Of a DNA stretch of 56,883 nt, positions 9,744-18,080 are shown one piece after another (position 1 is the stretch's first letter; each line of letters begins with the position of its first letter). A program made the translations under genes and the position numbers. Source of the stretch: Nostoc sp. UCD121 (GTDB taxonomy: Bacteria > Cyanobacteriota > Cyanobacteriia > Cyanobacteriales > Nostocaceae); NCBI RefSeq assembly GCF_014222285.1, contig NZ_JACKZS010000026.1, forward strand, positions 1 to 56,883, in the 5' to 3' direction. Below the pieces are notes generated by a model. The model was not told the DNA's origin. It worked only from the letters and a program-made list of their open reading frames with translations, and searched no databases.

Positions 9744-9877
9744 GAGAGGATGTTTGAAAAGTCATTTTGTCGGTATCAAAAGTTCTAGATTCTCCTAAAT
9801 CTTCCCTAAAAAAGGTGGGTTAGGGGGGATCTCAAAGTGCCTAAAGTCACAGCAAAACACTTTTCAAACAACCTCTT
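9744..9877. repeat. MITE-like element with about 28-bp imperfect terminal inverted repeats
   Basis: Left end (9744-9770) and right end (9849-9877) share the arm core TGTTTGAAAAGT, inverted, with a few mismatches over about 28 bp. The interior holds a second foldback, CTTCCCTAAAAAAGGTGGG and flanking bases. No coding capacity. A solo copy of the right arm appears at 20039-20064. It fills most of the 414-bp gap between the ATPase and the peptidoglycan-binding gene; the rest of the gap shows only HIP1-type hairpins. Confidence 0.65.
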
Positions 9878-9935
9878 AGTCTCACCACCAAGGCTACTAG
9901 AGGCTTTGGAAGTTCTCCAAGAGCGATCGCTTTGT

Positions 9936-10679
9936 TTACTTTTTATTCCAGAGACTTAAAAATGCTTGAGAGATAGCTGGGGTAATCTGACTTTGTAAGT
10001 GATTTAGTGCATCACGATGGTTTTGATTGTTGTCGTCATAATAAATGAACAAATTCGTCAGCTTGATAATCTCAGGATTTTGGTCGTTTGTCCCTCTCCA
10101 TTTGTTGGTAACTTTATGTAAAACGTCCTTGGGTAGGTTTTGTTGTAAGTTATTTAACGCTGCGATGTAAGAAGGATTTTGAGGATTCTTTTTGAACTGG
10201 AAGCACAAATCTATCAGCTTGAGTTGTGATTGTGGCGGGGTTGGAGGCTTATCTGTTAGGTTAGGCTGCTGTAGAATTTGACGCTGTTCAAAAGTGGCAA
10301 TGCCATTTTCAGTTAAACCCTGAGATTTCTGAAATTTCTTGACTGCTGTATAAGTGGCTGGCCCATAAAAAGGCTTGTCTGGAGGAATTTCGGCAGGGGT
10401 TGCAAAACCGTGAAACTTCAATCTATTTTGAAGCCCTTTGACTGTCTCTTCCATTACAGTTCGAGTCTCAGCATCAGCGTTACCATTTACCACAAGTTTT
10501 TTTGAGTACTGCTTCTGAAACTTTTTAATCGCTTCTTCAGTAAGATCGTCTGTCAATGAGTTGTTATTGCGCTTCCAGGGAGCGAATTTAGTGAGATCCG
10601 GCTTCGGATCAATCTCAGGGGCTAAATATCCCAGCCCGATCAAAATATGACGGATGACTTCAGGGCTACTAATGGCCAT
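9936..10679 (-). CDS. Peptidoglycan-binding domain protein (two PGB-1 repeats)
   Basis: About 247 residues if begun at MAISSPEVIRHILIGLGYLA, where AAAGGA sits about 10 nt upstream; an ATG 29 codons earlier (10766) has no ribosome site and would add a hydrophobic stretch. Two peptidoglycan-binding type 1 repeats are visible, LTEEAIKKFQKQY...VNGNADAETRTVM and GPATYTAVKKFQKSQGLTENGIAT. The C-terminal 90 residues (QLKLIDLCFQFKKNPQNP onward) are not recognised. With the short start there is no signal peptide, so location is unclear. It probably tethers to the cell wall or serves as a scaffold; no catalytic domain is present. Confidence 0.7.
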   Translation of the reverse strand: MAISSPEVIRHILIGLGYLAPEIDPKPDLTKFAPWKRNNNSLTDDLTEEAIKKFQKQYSKKLVVNGNADAETRTVMEETVKGLQNRLKFHGFATPAEIPPDKPFYGPATYTAVKKFQKSQGLTENGIATFEQRQILQQPNLTDKPPTPPQSQLKLIDLCFQFKKNPQNPSYIAALNNLQQNLPKDVLHKVTNKWRGTNDQNPEIIKLTNLFIYYDDNNQNHRDALNHLQSQITPAISQAFLSLWNKK

Positions 10680-11019
10680 GCTCTTCGATTCCTTTGCTAC
10701 TAAACTACCATTTAATGTATCTGGTTTTACAAAAATTAAGTAAGTAGAGATAAATAAATCTAACATATCTTATTTGCCAGGCGTTCCAAACGTTAAGCGA
10801 TGTGTCACACCAAGTTGCTTTTCTAGAAGAGGTTCGGCGTAAGTAACTAAACACCTGGACAAAGAAAAGTGGTTTTAAGTCTTGGTGAGCGATCGCGATC
10901 GCTTATTCTCAACTATTGATGATGATACTACGTGCTAAGGGCATACATCTTAAGTGACATACTCCTACACTTCGCACTCCTTCGGTAACGCATCAACGAA
11001 GCGTGAAAGCACTTGATTG
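10680..11019. other. Gene-free stretch upstream of the transporter remnant
   Basis: Holds overlapping HIP1 octamers near 10890-10902 and a degenerate repeat of the type CTTCGCACTCCTTCGG near 10973. I see no open frame with a ribosome site, terminator or RNA gene here. Confidence 0.5.
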
Positions 11020-11166
11020 GTTAAATGTATTTTTAGCAGATATTCAGGATCTATGGCTGCGATCGCAACTCTTGCCTTAATTTTCTTCTGGTTTTTCATG
11101 CCCGAAACTAAATCTACAGCCTATCCGGTAAGCTCTAAATCGGGGCTTGCTACGTTTAGGGAATGA
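11020..11166 (+). pseudogene. C-terminal remnant of an MFS (sugar-porter-like) transporter
   Basis: An open frame of about 48 codons, closed by TGA at 11164, reads ATLALIFFWFFMPETKST near its middle. A final membrane helix followed by a PETK motif is the standard end of sugar-type major facilitator proteins. Nothing upstream in any frame continues the protein, so this is the tail of a deleted gene rather than a small gene, although an ATG at 11053 would give a 37-residue peptide. It stops 4 bp before the next gene. Confidence 0.4.
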
Positions 11167-11169
11167 GCA

Positions 11170-12357
11170 ATGATAGTTTTGCGATATCTCGTGATTATTA
11201 TCACTTACATCGGGCTAGGATTAGGATACTTGCCCGGACTGCGGATGAATCGGGCGACGATCGCTATTGTTGGTGCTGCCTTCTTAATGGCATTGGGAGT
11301 ACTAGATTTGCCTGCGGCGTGGGGTGCGATCGACTACAAAACACTAATTTTTCTATTTGGCATGATGATAATCAGTGCCAATCTCGCTGCCTCTGGTTTT
11401 TTTCAGTTTGCCCTTGATTATACAATCCGCCGCATCCACAGCCCATTTGGGTTACTGGTGGTGTTAACTTTTGGTAGTGGCATCCTCTCAGCACTTTTCC
11501 TCAATGATACTATTGCTCTAATTTTGACACCTTTAGTAGTTGGTATTACCCAATTGCTCAAGCTTAAACCTATTCCCTATTTGCTGGCGCTAGCAGGTGC
11601 AACCAATCTCGGTTCTGTTGCCACCTTGAGCGGTAATCCCCAAAATATCTTGATCGGTTCCTTCTCTGGCATTAATTATCTAGACTTTGCGAAAGCCTTA
11701 ACACCACTTGCGTTGATTTGTTTGACGATTCAGGTAGGTTTATTGTGGTGGTTATATCCAGAGGTGCGATCGCTTCGTCCTTACTTAAAAGTAAAACCCC
11801 CGCGTTATCACATCTTCAAGCCACTGTTAATTAAAAGTCTATTGATTACCACCGGATTACTAGTAGCATTTTTAATCGGAATTCCTACTGCTGAAGTTAC
11901 CTTAATTGCTGCCGCACTATTATTGGTAACGCGCCGCCTCAAGCCTGAACGAATTTTACAAAAGGTAGATTGGGATTTGCTATTAATGTTTTGTGGACTG
12001 TTCATCCTTACCGAGGGTGTGCAAAAACTTGGTTCCTTAGAATGGCTTTCTCGTTTTGTTGACAATCCCTTGAGCATTTTGGGGATAACAGCGTTGCTAT
12101 CAAATTTAGTGTCTAATGTACCGGCTGTACTGCTACTACATCACCTAATTCCCCATCCTGACACCCGCACTTGGCTACTACTAGCGGCGGCTTCAACACT
12201 GGCAGGAAATCTCACCCTGCTGGGTTCAGTGGCAAACTTGATTGTGGCGGAGGCTGTTGCCAAACAGGGATATCGACTCACTTTTGGGGAACATTTGCGA
12301 TTTGGGCTACCGTTAACTGTTATCACCTTGATACTTACCTATTTTTGGATTGCTTAA
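11170..12357 (+). CDS. ArsB/NhaD/CitM-superfamily ion transporter
   Basis: 395 residues, 10 to 12 predicted membrane helices. The two-fold repeat of the ion transporter superfamily is visible: LSALFLNDTIALILTPLVV and NLGSVATLSGNPQNILIGS in the first half, LLSNLVSNVPAVLLLHHL and LAGNLTLLGSVANLIVAE in the second. The paired N-D-T/N-P and GNPQN/GSVANL motifs form the substrate hairpins. Substrate may be arsenite, a dicarboxylate, or Na+/H+ exchange; the sequence does not decide. No ars or regulatory gene is adjacent. The first methionine lies 4 bp after the MFS remnant, so the start region may use a promoter within that debris. Confidence 0.82.
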   Translation: MIVLRYLVIIITYIGLGLGYLPGLRMNRATIAIVGAAFLMALGVLDLPAAWGAIDYKTLIFLFGMMIISANLAASGFFQFALDYTIRRIHSPFGLLVVLTFGSGILSALFLNDTIALILTPLVVGITQLLKLKPIPYLLALAGATNLGSVATLSGNPQNILIGSFSGINYLDFAKALTPLALICLTIQVGLLWWLYPEVRSLRPYLKVKPPRYHIFKPLLIKSLLITTGLLVAFLIGIPTAEVTLIAAALLLVTRRLKPERILQKVDWDLLLMFCGLFILTEGVQKLGSLEWLSRFVDNPLSILGITALLSNLVSNVPAVLLLHHLIPHPDTRTWLLLAAASTLAGNLTLLGSVANLIVAEAVAKQGYRLTFGEHLRFGLPLTVITLILTYFWIA

Positions 12358-12428
12358 AATCATCAATGAAAATCGTAATGTAATATATAAATACATATCT
12401 GTAGTATACGTATATCAATCACAAGTAA

Positions 12429-12974
12429 ATGAGTGATTCTCGCCTCGTCAAAATCAGCAAATATCTCAGCAAATATCTGCGACACACACCGGATGCAATT
12501 GGAATTAAACTTGCTCCTGGTGGTTGGGTTGCTGTTGATGAACTAATTACCGCTTGTGCCAAAAATAAGTTTCCAATTACCCGTCAAGAATTAGAGGCAG
12601 TAGTAGAATCTAGCGAGAAACAACGTTTTTCTTTTGATTCGACAGGTACTCTGATTCGAGCTAACCAAGGACATAGTGTAGAAGTCGATTTACAGTTAGA
12701 ACCTGTTATTCCGCCAGATAAGCTTTATCACGGCACAGGACACAAATCTGTGGATTCAATTATGGAAACAGGGCTTTGCAAAATGTCACGGCATCACGTC
12801 CATTTATCCAAGGATATTGCAACAGCACAAACTGTTGGTGCAAGACATGGAAAACCAGTGGTTTTTGCTATATCTGCTGCCGCAATGCATCAGGCAGGTT
12901 ACATCTTCTATTGTTCTGATAATGGTGTTTGGTTAGTGGATCGTGTACCACCTGAGTATCTCCAAAAAATTTGA
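12429..12974 (+). CDS. kptA: RNA 2'-phosphotransferase (Tpt1/KptA)
   Basis: 181 residues, the usual length. The enzyme transfers an RNA 2'-phosphate to NAD+, giving ADP-ribose 1'',2''-cyclic phosphate. Catalytic signature residues are visible: KYLSKYLRHTP (Arg-His), RANQGHSVEV, KLYHGTGHKS, and SRHHVHLSKD (Arg-His-Val-His). In eukaryotes the substrate is the splice junction of ligated tRNA; bacteria lack that pathway, so the bacterial role may be RNA repair or protein/RNA ADP-ribose chemistry. Neighbours (a transporter and a non-coding stretch) give no hint. No ribosome site is obvious before the ATG. Confidence 0.93.
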   Translation: MSDSRLVKISKYLSKYLRHTPDAIGIKLAPGGWVAVDELITACAKNKFPITRQELEAVVESSEKQRFSFDSTGTLIRANQGHSVEVDLQLEPVIPPDKLYHGTGHKSVDSIMETGLCKMSRHHVHLSKDIATAQTVGARHGKPVVFAISAAAMHQAGYIFYCSDNGVWLVDRVPPEYLQKI

Positions 12975-13007
12975 ATTTTTATCGGTTGTTAATAGTGATT
13001 TAGAAAT

Positions 13008-13048
13008 AAACACTTGTAGAGAGGGCGATTTATCGCGTCTCAAAAACC
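13008..13048. repeat. Interspersed palindromic repeat, copy A
   Basis: A 41-bp unit built around GCGATTTATCGCG. Its reverse complement matches 54149-54190 with one mismatch. Shorter relatives occur at 20092-20115 and 20141-20160. It lies about 35 bp past the kptA stop codon and can fold as a hairpin, so it could also serve as a 3' end, though no U-tract follows. Confidence 0.7.
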
Positions 13049-13130
13049 AAAATTTTTTGCGAGTAGCCCTTAAATGAACTGTGTTGGGCTATAAAGATAG
13101 CAATCAATTATGTTATATATAGATACAAAA

Positions 13131-13150
13131 AAGTCCGCGAAAGCGGACTT
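13131..13150 (-). terminator. Strong minus-strand terminator in a gene-free gap
   Basis: AAGTCCGC and GCGGACTT form a perfect 8-bp stem with a GAAA/TTTC tetraloop; on the minus strand TTTTTTGT follows directly. It lies 450 bp downstream of the CbiG-CobJ stop, too far for tight coupling, so it may end that transcript's long 3' region or a separate minus-strand RNA. A 12-codon ATG frame (13187-13149) ends inside its stem. Confidence 0.75.
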
Positions 13151-13340
13151 AAATAAGGGCTTCTGTCACTTTTTCGGCTACAATCATGTATGAATCATGA
13201 TGCTTTTATTGTTAATGATCGACCAAAAAAAATCAAGATATTTCAGCTAGATTAATGGACATATTTGCTGGAGTTATATCTTTTCACAAATACTCGAAAT
13301 GATTAAATTTTAATTGTATAAAATGATTTTTATTCTTATT

Positions 13341-13525
13341 TTGTTTTCATGAAAAACGAATTTATAATAACACGAATTTGCTTAATTGCAAAAGTATATT
13401 TGGACAAAAGACAGAGATATATGTCTTTTGAAAGTGCAATATTTACAAGATTTTTAGATTAAAAAGGTAAAGGTGGTCAGGTATAACAGCCCCAGGAATG
13501 AATTCCCAGCCCTGGGGTTTTATTA
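13341..13525 (+). ncRNA. Candidate small RNA with promoter, hairpin and terminator
   Basis: Within a gene-free gap, a promoter-like pair (TTGTTT at 13341-13346, TATAAT at 13363-13368, spacing 16) is followed by a hairpin with 8-bp arms CAAAAGAC/GTCTTTTG (13405-13430) and by a GC-rich terminator (13490-13517). A transcript of about 145-150 nt starting near 13375 is predicted. I see no protein-coding frame with a ribosome site. It overlaps no known cyanobacterial RNA family that I can name. The end lies antisense-proximal to the CbiG-CobJ 3' end. Confidence 0.4.
13490..13521 (+). terminator. Plus-strand rho-independent terminator
   Basis: CCCCAGG (13490-13496) pairs with CCTGGGG (13511-13517) around a 14-nt loop containing GAATTC, followed by TTTTATT. 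The nearest upstream plus-strand gene, kptA, ends more than 500 bp earlier, so a separate short transcript is the likelier source. Confidence 0.75.
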
Positions 13526-13596
13526 TGCGATCGCAGAGAAAAATGGATTTAACCCCAACAAAGGAGAAGTTTACCTTGTTTTTACAGCGATCATGC

Positions 13597-15324
13597 TTAT
13601 TCTTCCGTATAACGGCGCGGCGTATAAACCCAGAGATTACCATCGCTGCGTTTGATGGTTCGGGTTTTTGTGGAACCAACGAGAATAATTGTTCGCATAT
13701 CAGCGCTTGCTGGTGTTAACTGGTCAAGTGCGATCGCTTTTACCGTCTGTCCTGGTCTGCCGAGATTCCGCGCCAACACTACTGGGGTATCCGGTGTTCT
13801 ATGTCGCAGCAAAATATTTCTTGCTTCTGCTAGTTGCCAAGTACGCTCTTTGGAAACAGGATTATAGAAAGCGATTACGAAATCAGCTTCGGCAGCAGCA
13901 GCAATTCGTTGTTCGATGACAGACCAAGGCTTCAAAATATCAGAGAGGGATATAGCACAGAAGTCATGTCCAAGGGGCGCACCAATGGCTGCTGCTGCTG
14001 CCTGCATAGCTGAAATACCTGGTGCTACATGAATGTCGATACTATCCCATTCAGGTTTGGCATAGCGATCGCACACTTCAAAAACTGCTGTTGCCATTGC
14101 ATAGATACCAGGGTCGCCAGATGAAACCACAGCGACATATCGCCCAGATGCTGCCAAATCAAGGGCCATTTTTGCCCGTGCTTCTTCTTCGCGGTTGTCA
14201 GACTCATGCCGTTGCTTGCCGTCAGCCAGAGAACCGATTAAATCTAAATAAGTTTTATAACCCACTAGATCAGTTGCCGACTTGAGTATCTCCTTGACTT
14301 CGGGAGACATCCATTGCGATCCACCAGGCCCCGTACCAATAATCGCTAACCTTCCACGTGGTTGACCGATGGTGTTGGGGTCAATTGGTTGAGGGGCAAT
14401 AGCGATCGCAACGTCGGCTAATGACGAAGATAAGGGGGATGTGCCTGTAGCTGCGATCGCAGCTGCTTGGACGGGGCTATAACCTTGTGATAACAGACCT
14501 TCTAGCTGATTTGGGGTAAAAAAGCGGGCAGGTACTCCCAAGGCGCTAGCTACAGCACGAATTGCGGGATCGGCTGCGGCAGCGATGGGTGTAAATATCC
14601 CGGCGACTGATGTTTTTTCTAGTTTGGTATCAACTAGTAGCTGCTGTACTAAAGCTACTGCATCATCAATGCTGCCATTAATTGCGATCGCGATCGTTGC
14701 TGGGTGGTAGACAAGGCAGTTGGCTGTAGGAGTTACCAAACGTTCCGTAACTTGGATTGTCAAATCTCCATTGGGATTTATGGGTAATTTACTATCGCTC
14801 AACCAAGGCGCTATGCCTTCTAGTCTGACTTCTGCCCCAGCTAGCACATCTGAAATAAATTTCTTAGCATCGTCTGGGTTTGCTAAACGATATCCGTGGG
14901 GAGGAGATAACAGCGTTGTACCCAAACGTAAATCGCCTGTAGTCGTAATTGCAGGTTTAACATCAAGCGCTTCGGCAATACGGCGGGCCAAATCGTTTAC
15001 CCCACCAAGCCCGCCCAAGAGTGGGACAACAGCACTACCATCTTCAGCCACAGCTAACACAGGTGGTTCCTGTTGTTTATCCGAGAGTATGGGAGCTAGC
15101 GTCCTAATTAAAATGCCGGCGGCACAAATGCCAATTAGCGGCGTTCCCTGAGCAAATAACTCGCGTAACGTGTCGCCAAAGTTAGTAAAGCTGACATCCA
15201 CTCCCGATGTGCGACCCGCTAGACCGTATAGCGTCGCTCCTGGTAGAACGCTGATTATTTTGCGTGCTACTGTCACGCTATTTTGACCTAGTACTACAAT
15301 GGCGGGTGCAACGTTCATGATCAT
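13597..15324 (-). CDS. cobJ: CbiG-CobJ fusion: cobalt-precorrin-5A hydrolase / precorrin-3B C17-methyltransferase
   Basis: 575-residue bifunctional enzyme of corrin-ring synthesis. Residues 1 to about 310 are CbiG-like (LGQNSVTVARKI, GICAAGILIRTLAP, GGLGGVNDLARRIAEAL, SVAGIFTPIAAAADPAIRA), which opens the delta-lactone and releases acetaldehyde. From GRLAIIGTGPGGSQWMSPEV onward (about 325-575) it is a tetrapyrrole methyltransferase with the SAM-binding loop VVSSGDPGIYAMA and the FYNPVSKERTWQL block; this half methylates C17. The fusion is usual in cyanobacteria. Two in-frame ATGs (15324, 15318) are possible starts. No riboswitch is visible in the 97 bp upstream, unlike the cobK unit at 25.6 kb. 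Confidence 0.93.
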   Translation of the reverse strand: MIMNVAPAIVVLGQNSVTVARKIISVLPGATLYGLAGRTSGVDVSFTNFGDTLRELFAQGTPLIGICAAGILIRTLAPILSDKQQEPPVLAVAEDGSAVVPLLGGLGGVNDLARRIAEALDVKPAITTTGDLRLGTTLLSPPHGYRLANPDDAKKFISDVLAGAEVRLEGIAPWLSDSKLPINPNGDLTIQVTERLVTPTANCLVYHPATIAIAINGSIDDAVALVQQLLVDTKLEKTSVAGIFTPIAAAADPAIRAVASALGVPARFFTPNQLEGLLSQGYSPVQAAAIAATGTSPLSSSLADVAIAIAPQPIDPNTIGQPRGRLAIIGTGPGGSQWMSPEVKEILKSATDLVGYKTYLDLIGSLADGKQRHESDNREEEARAKMALDLAASGRYVAVVSSGDPGIYAMATAVFEVCDRYAKPEWDSIDIHVAPGISAMQAAAAAIGAPLGHDFCAISLSDILKPWSVIEQRIAAAAEADFVIAFYNPVSKERTWQLAEARNILLRHRTPDTPVVLARNLGRPGQTVKAIALDQLTPASADMRTIILVGSTKTRTIKRSDGNLWVYTPRRYTEE

Positions 15325-15421
15325 AAGTAGATATCTTGCAACATTCGATATCCTTCAAATGAAACCACAGATTTAGTCATGAAAAAATCATAACTGTTGT
15401 TCAATACTTATCCCGACTTGA

Positions 15422-16003
15422 TTAGAACGGGTTTCCTTTTTCAAATCTTTGTCGTTGCAATGCTTCTTCGTACCATTCTAATTCATCCAAAAATTGACCG
15501 ACTCTCTTCGTCAAAGCGATCGCCTGTGAAGTACCTGCTTCATCCAGAGATTCCCCAATTTTGGAAATAGCAAAAATACTTGAAATCGTAGTCATTCCCA
15601 TCTCTGACAGAAAAGAACGTAACTGTATGGCTGCCCGTACTCCTCCAAAGCCACCAGCTGAGTAAGAAACAATACCAGCCGGACGGAAAAAGTATTCTTC
15701 TAAATAGTGATCCATCAGGTTGCTCAACCCTGGCTGAATGGAATGGTTATACTCTCCCGCAACAACTACAAAGCCGTCTGCTGTTCGGATATGTTCTGCC
15801 AGTTCTTCCATCTTTGCAGGAGCGTGACCTGTATCATACTCCTTATACATCCGGTCTAAAATGCCAAAGTCATACTCCTTTGCATCCACAAAAATCACCT
15901 CATGGTTTCTTTGCTGAAGCTGATTAATTATGAATCTGGCAGCTTTGATACCCTGGCGATCGCTCCTGTAGGAACCATAGAAGACTACTGTTTTAAAGCT
16001 CAT
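15422..16003 (-). CDS. NAD(P)H-dependent FMN reductase, flavodoxin fold
   Basis: About 193 residues. The FMN-phosphate loop VVFYGSYRSDRQG near the N-terminus and the flavin-ring segment VVAGEYNHSIQPGLSNLMDH are the two hallmarks of the NADPH-dependent FMN reductase/azoreductase family, followed by SYSAGGFGGVRAAIQLRSFL. The ATG at 16003 is preferred to the TTG two codons earlier. It probably reduces FMN or quinones in the cytosol; the true acceptor is not shown by sequence. It is 97 bp upstream of the CbiG-CobJ gene in the same direction, and reduced flavin is used in cobalamin adenosylation, so a functional link is possible but unproven. Confidence 0.85.
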   Translation of the reverse strand: MSFKTVVFYGSYRSDRQGIKAARFIINQLQQRNHEVIFVDAKEYDFGILDRMYKEYDTGHAPAKMEELAEHIRTADGFVVVAGEYNHSIQPGLSNLMDHYLEEYFFRPAGIVSYSAGGFGGVRAAIQLRSFLSEMGMTTISSIFAISKIGESLDEAGTSQAIALTKRVGQFLDELEWYEEALQRQRFEKGNPF

Positions 16004-16150
16004 GATCAATAATCTTTAACAACGTCTAGCCACAAGTTGAATTTACCATCGACTTACAGCGTTAGATCGCGACAAGCCGATGTGCGTTTAGACATTTGGG
16101 TAATTAGGGGTGCGATCGCATTTTTTTAGGAAATGCGATTGCTTCTTGTA

Positions 16151-16540
16151 TCAATTCGCTTTCCGTTCTTTGAGGACTTGATCTAGCAAATTTCTTGCAG
16201 GTTGGGCTTTAGCCAACGCTATTTGATGGTCATTATAAGCCCGCACAAGGCGAGAAAGACTGCTCACACCTGCCTTGAGTTGCTCAAGTTCTTCACCAGC
16301 AACTAATTCGCCATCTAGCATCCGTCCAATTAACGGTTTGATGTCGCCCACTTCCTGCCGGACTTTTTGGAGCTTTTCTAGGCTACTCAGCAAGGTTTTG
16401 AGTGAGTTCAAGATGTCGTCAATATCCTGCACATCCTCTACTTGTTCCGGCAAATCTTCAACTGTCACTGTATCTTCATCTGAGATTGTAGGCAATTCCT
16501 GTGCAGACATTTCAGTTTGAACCCCGTTTGACCGTGCCAT
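16151..16540 (-). CDS. Conserved hypothetical coiled-coil protein
   Basis: 129 residues; not recognised as a named family. The first 40 residues are acidic and low in complexity (SDEDTVTVEDLPEQVEDVQD). The rest is strongly helical with heptad leucines (LNSLKTLLSSLEKLQKVRQE, LEQLKAGVSSLSRLVRAYND), suggesting a short coiled coil or helical bundle. No signal peptide or membrane helix. It lies 40 bp downstream of the acyl-CoA synthetase in the same direction and could be cotranscribed. Confidence 0.7.
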   Translation of the reverse strand: MARSNGVQTEMSAQELPTISDEDTVTVEDLPEQVEDVQDIDDILNSLKTLLSSLEKLQKVRQEVGDIKPLIGRMLDGELVAGEELEQLKAGVSSLSRLVRAYNDHQIALAKAQPARNLLDQVLKERKAN

Positions 16541-16580
16541 TGACGCTTCCTCAAGGAATTTTCCTTAGTGTATCGCTGAT

Positions 16581-18080
16581 TTAGCTTATGTTAAGCAATT
16601 TCGCCATAGCTAACCGTTGCAGTTTCCCCGTAGCACCACGAGGTAGTTGCTCCAAAATGTGAATTTGTTTCGGAACTTTGAAGTCTGCCAACATAGTTGA
16701 ACAGTGAGCTAAAAGTTCTTTTTCGCCAACTTCTCCCTTGAGGACAACAGCAGCGTGGATATCTTCACCTAAAGATTTGTGGGGGACGGCAAAAGCTAAG
16801 GCTTCGGCGACGGCGGGATGACGAAGCAAAACATCATCCACTTCTAAGGGAGAAATTTTTTCCCCACCCCGATTAATCAATTCTTTAATGCGTCCAGTCA
16901 AACGGAGATAGCCGTCTGCATCCACAGTACCCTGATCTCCCGTGCGGAACCAACCGTTGACAAAAGCTGTGGCGTTGGCTTCTGGGTTGTTTTCGTAGCC
17001 ATCAATGACATTGGGTGCTTTTACCACCACCTCACCCAAGCTTCCCTGAGATAATAGGTTGCCTTCAGAGTCCATAATGCCGACATCCACACCAAAGCCA
17101 TAACCAACACTACCTGGCTTTCGCACTTTTGGCGGTAGGGGGTTGGTAGTCATTAAGTGGGATGCTTCAGTCATGCTGTAAGATTCCACCACAGGAGCAT
17201 TAAGAGTTGCCTCCAACTGTTCAATGATAATTGGAGGTAAGGAAGCGCTACTAGAGCGAATGAAACGAAAGGGGTTAGCCTTGACAATTTCTGTGTTGCG
17301 GCTAGCGCGGGCCAAAATTGTCTGGTGCATGGTTGGTGCTGCGGAGTACCAGGTAGGTTTGTAGGTATCTACTAGTTTCCAAAACTCCAAGGCATTAAAA
17401 CCATTGGGACAAATTAGTGTGCCGCCCGATGCTAGGGTTGACAGCAAACAACCCACCAATCCGTGAACGTGGAACAGGGGCATTAAGCAAAGTGTAGTAT
17501 CAGCTGCTGTGAGTGAGTAAGCAGCAATGATGTTGTTGGCTGAGGCGATTAAGTTGCAATGACGAATTGGCACACGTTTCGGACGGCTGGTAGTGCCGCT
17601 AGTGTGGAGAATCATCGCCAGATCGTCGGCGTTGGGGGCTGCGGGATTCGATGATTCTCTTGGTTTTGAGCCTGTTTTGACTAATTCAAAGCTCAATGTG
17701 CCGTCAGTGTTTACCTTGGCATTAATCAGCATCATACTGGGTGTGACGGCGGCCATAGCTGCTTCTGGTTCATCAGACAAGGTAATCAGTGCGTTTGCTT
17801 GAGTATCTTCGTAGTAAAAGGCAAATTCGTCTTGTTTGTATTTGGGATTTAAGGGTGCAGCAGTGCCACATAGGGCAGCAGCCAAAAAGGTAATAGCCAT
17901 TGGCGAACCGTTAGTCATGGCAATGGCTATGCGTTCTCCCCGTGTCAATCCAAAGCTGTTGAGTTGGGATACTAAGCCAACAACATTCTCGCGCAATTGC
18001 TTATAAGTTAGCGATCGCCCTCCAGGTGTAACCAGGGCTAAATGATTATCTTCCCCAGCTAAAAGCTCAAATAAGTTCAT
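16581..18080 (-). CDS. AMP-forming acyl-CoA synthetase, Pcs60/AAE3 (oxalate-CoA ligase)-like
   Basis: 499 residues starting at ATG 18080 with GGAGG 7 nt upstream. The enzyme adenylates a carboxylic acid and passes it to CoA. Core motifs are present: the P-loop ILHTSGTTSRPKRVPI, PLFHVHGLVGCLLSTLASGG, VESYSMTEASH, GWFRTGDQGTVDADGYLRLTGR and the catalytic-lysine block PRGATGKLQRLAMAKLL. The block around LFHVHG and TWYSAAPTMHQTIL resembles the Pcs60/AAE3 branch, which acts on oxalate, but substrate calls within this superfamily are weak. Odd point: the usual Gly after PK in the P-loop is Arg (PKRV). The small coiled-coil gene lies downstream. Confidence 0.85.
   Translation of the reverse strand: MNLFELLAGEDNHLALVTPGGRSLTYKQLRENVVGLVSQLNSFGLTRGERIAIAMTNGSPMAITFLAAALCGTAAPLNPKYKQDEFAFYYEDTQANALITLSDEPEAAMAAVTPSMMLINAKVNTDGTLSFELVKTGSKPRESSNPAAPNADDLAMILHTSGTTSRPKRVPIRHCNLIASANNIIAAYSLTAADTTLCLMPLFHVHGLVGCLLSTLASGGTLICPNGFNALEFWKLVDTYKPTWYSAAPTMHQTILARASRNTEIVKANPFRFIRSSSASLPPIIIEQLEATLNAPVVESYSMTEASHLMTTNPLPPKVRKPGSVGYGFGVDVGIMDSEGNLLSQGSLGEVVVKAPNVIDGYENNPEANATAFVNGWFRTGDQGTVDADGYLRLTGRIKELINRGGEKISPLEVDDVLLRHPAVAEALAFAVPHKSLGEDIHAAVVLKGEVGEKELLAHCSTMLADFKVPKQIHILEQLPRGATGKLQRLAMAKLLNIS

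Noticed and set aside
10680..10766. Upstream extension of the peptidoglycan-binding gene to 10766
   Set aside because: No ribosome site there, while AAAGGA precedes the ATG at 10679.
8334..12357. An arsenite efflux pair made of the ArsA-like ATPase and the ArsB-like transporter
   Set aside because: They lie on opposite strands 1.6 kb apart with other genes between, and the ATPase is of the Get3d type rather than the two-domain ArsA.
16085..16150. Hairpin GCGATCGCATTT/AAATGCGATTGC as a terminator
   Set aside because: Arms contain a HIP1 site and no U-tract follows on the minus strand; it is probably repeat-derived.
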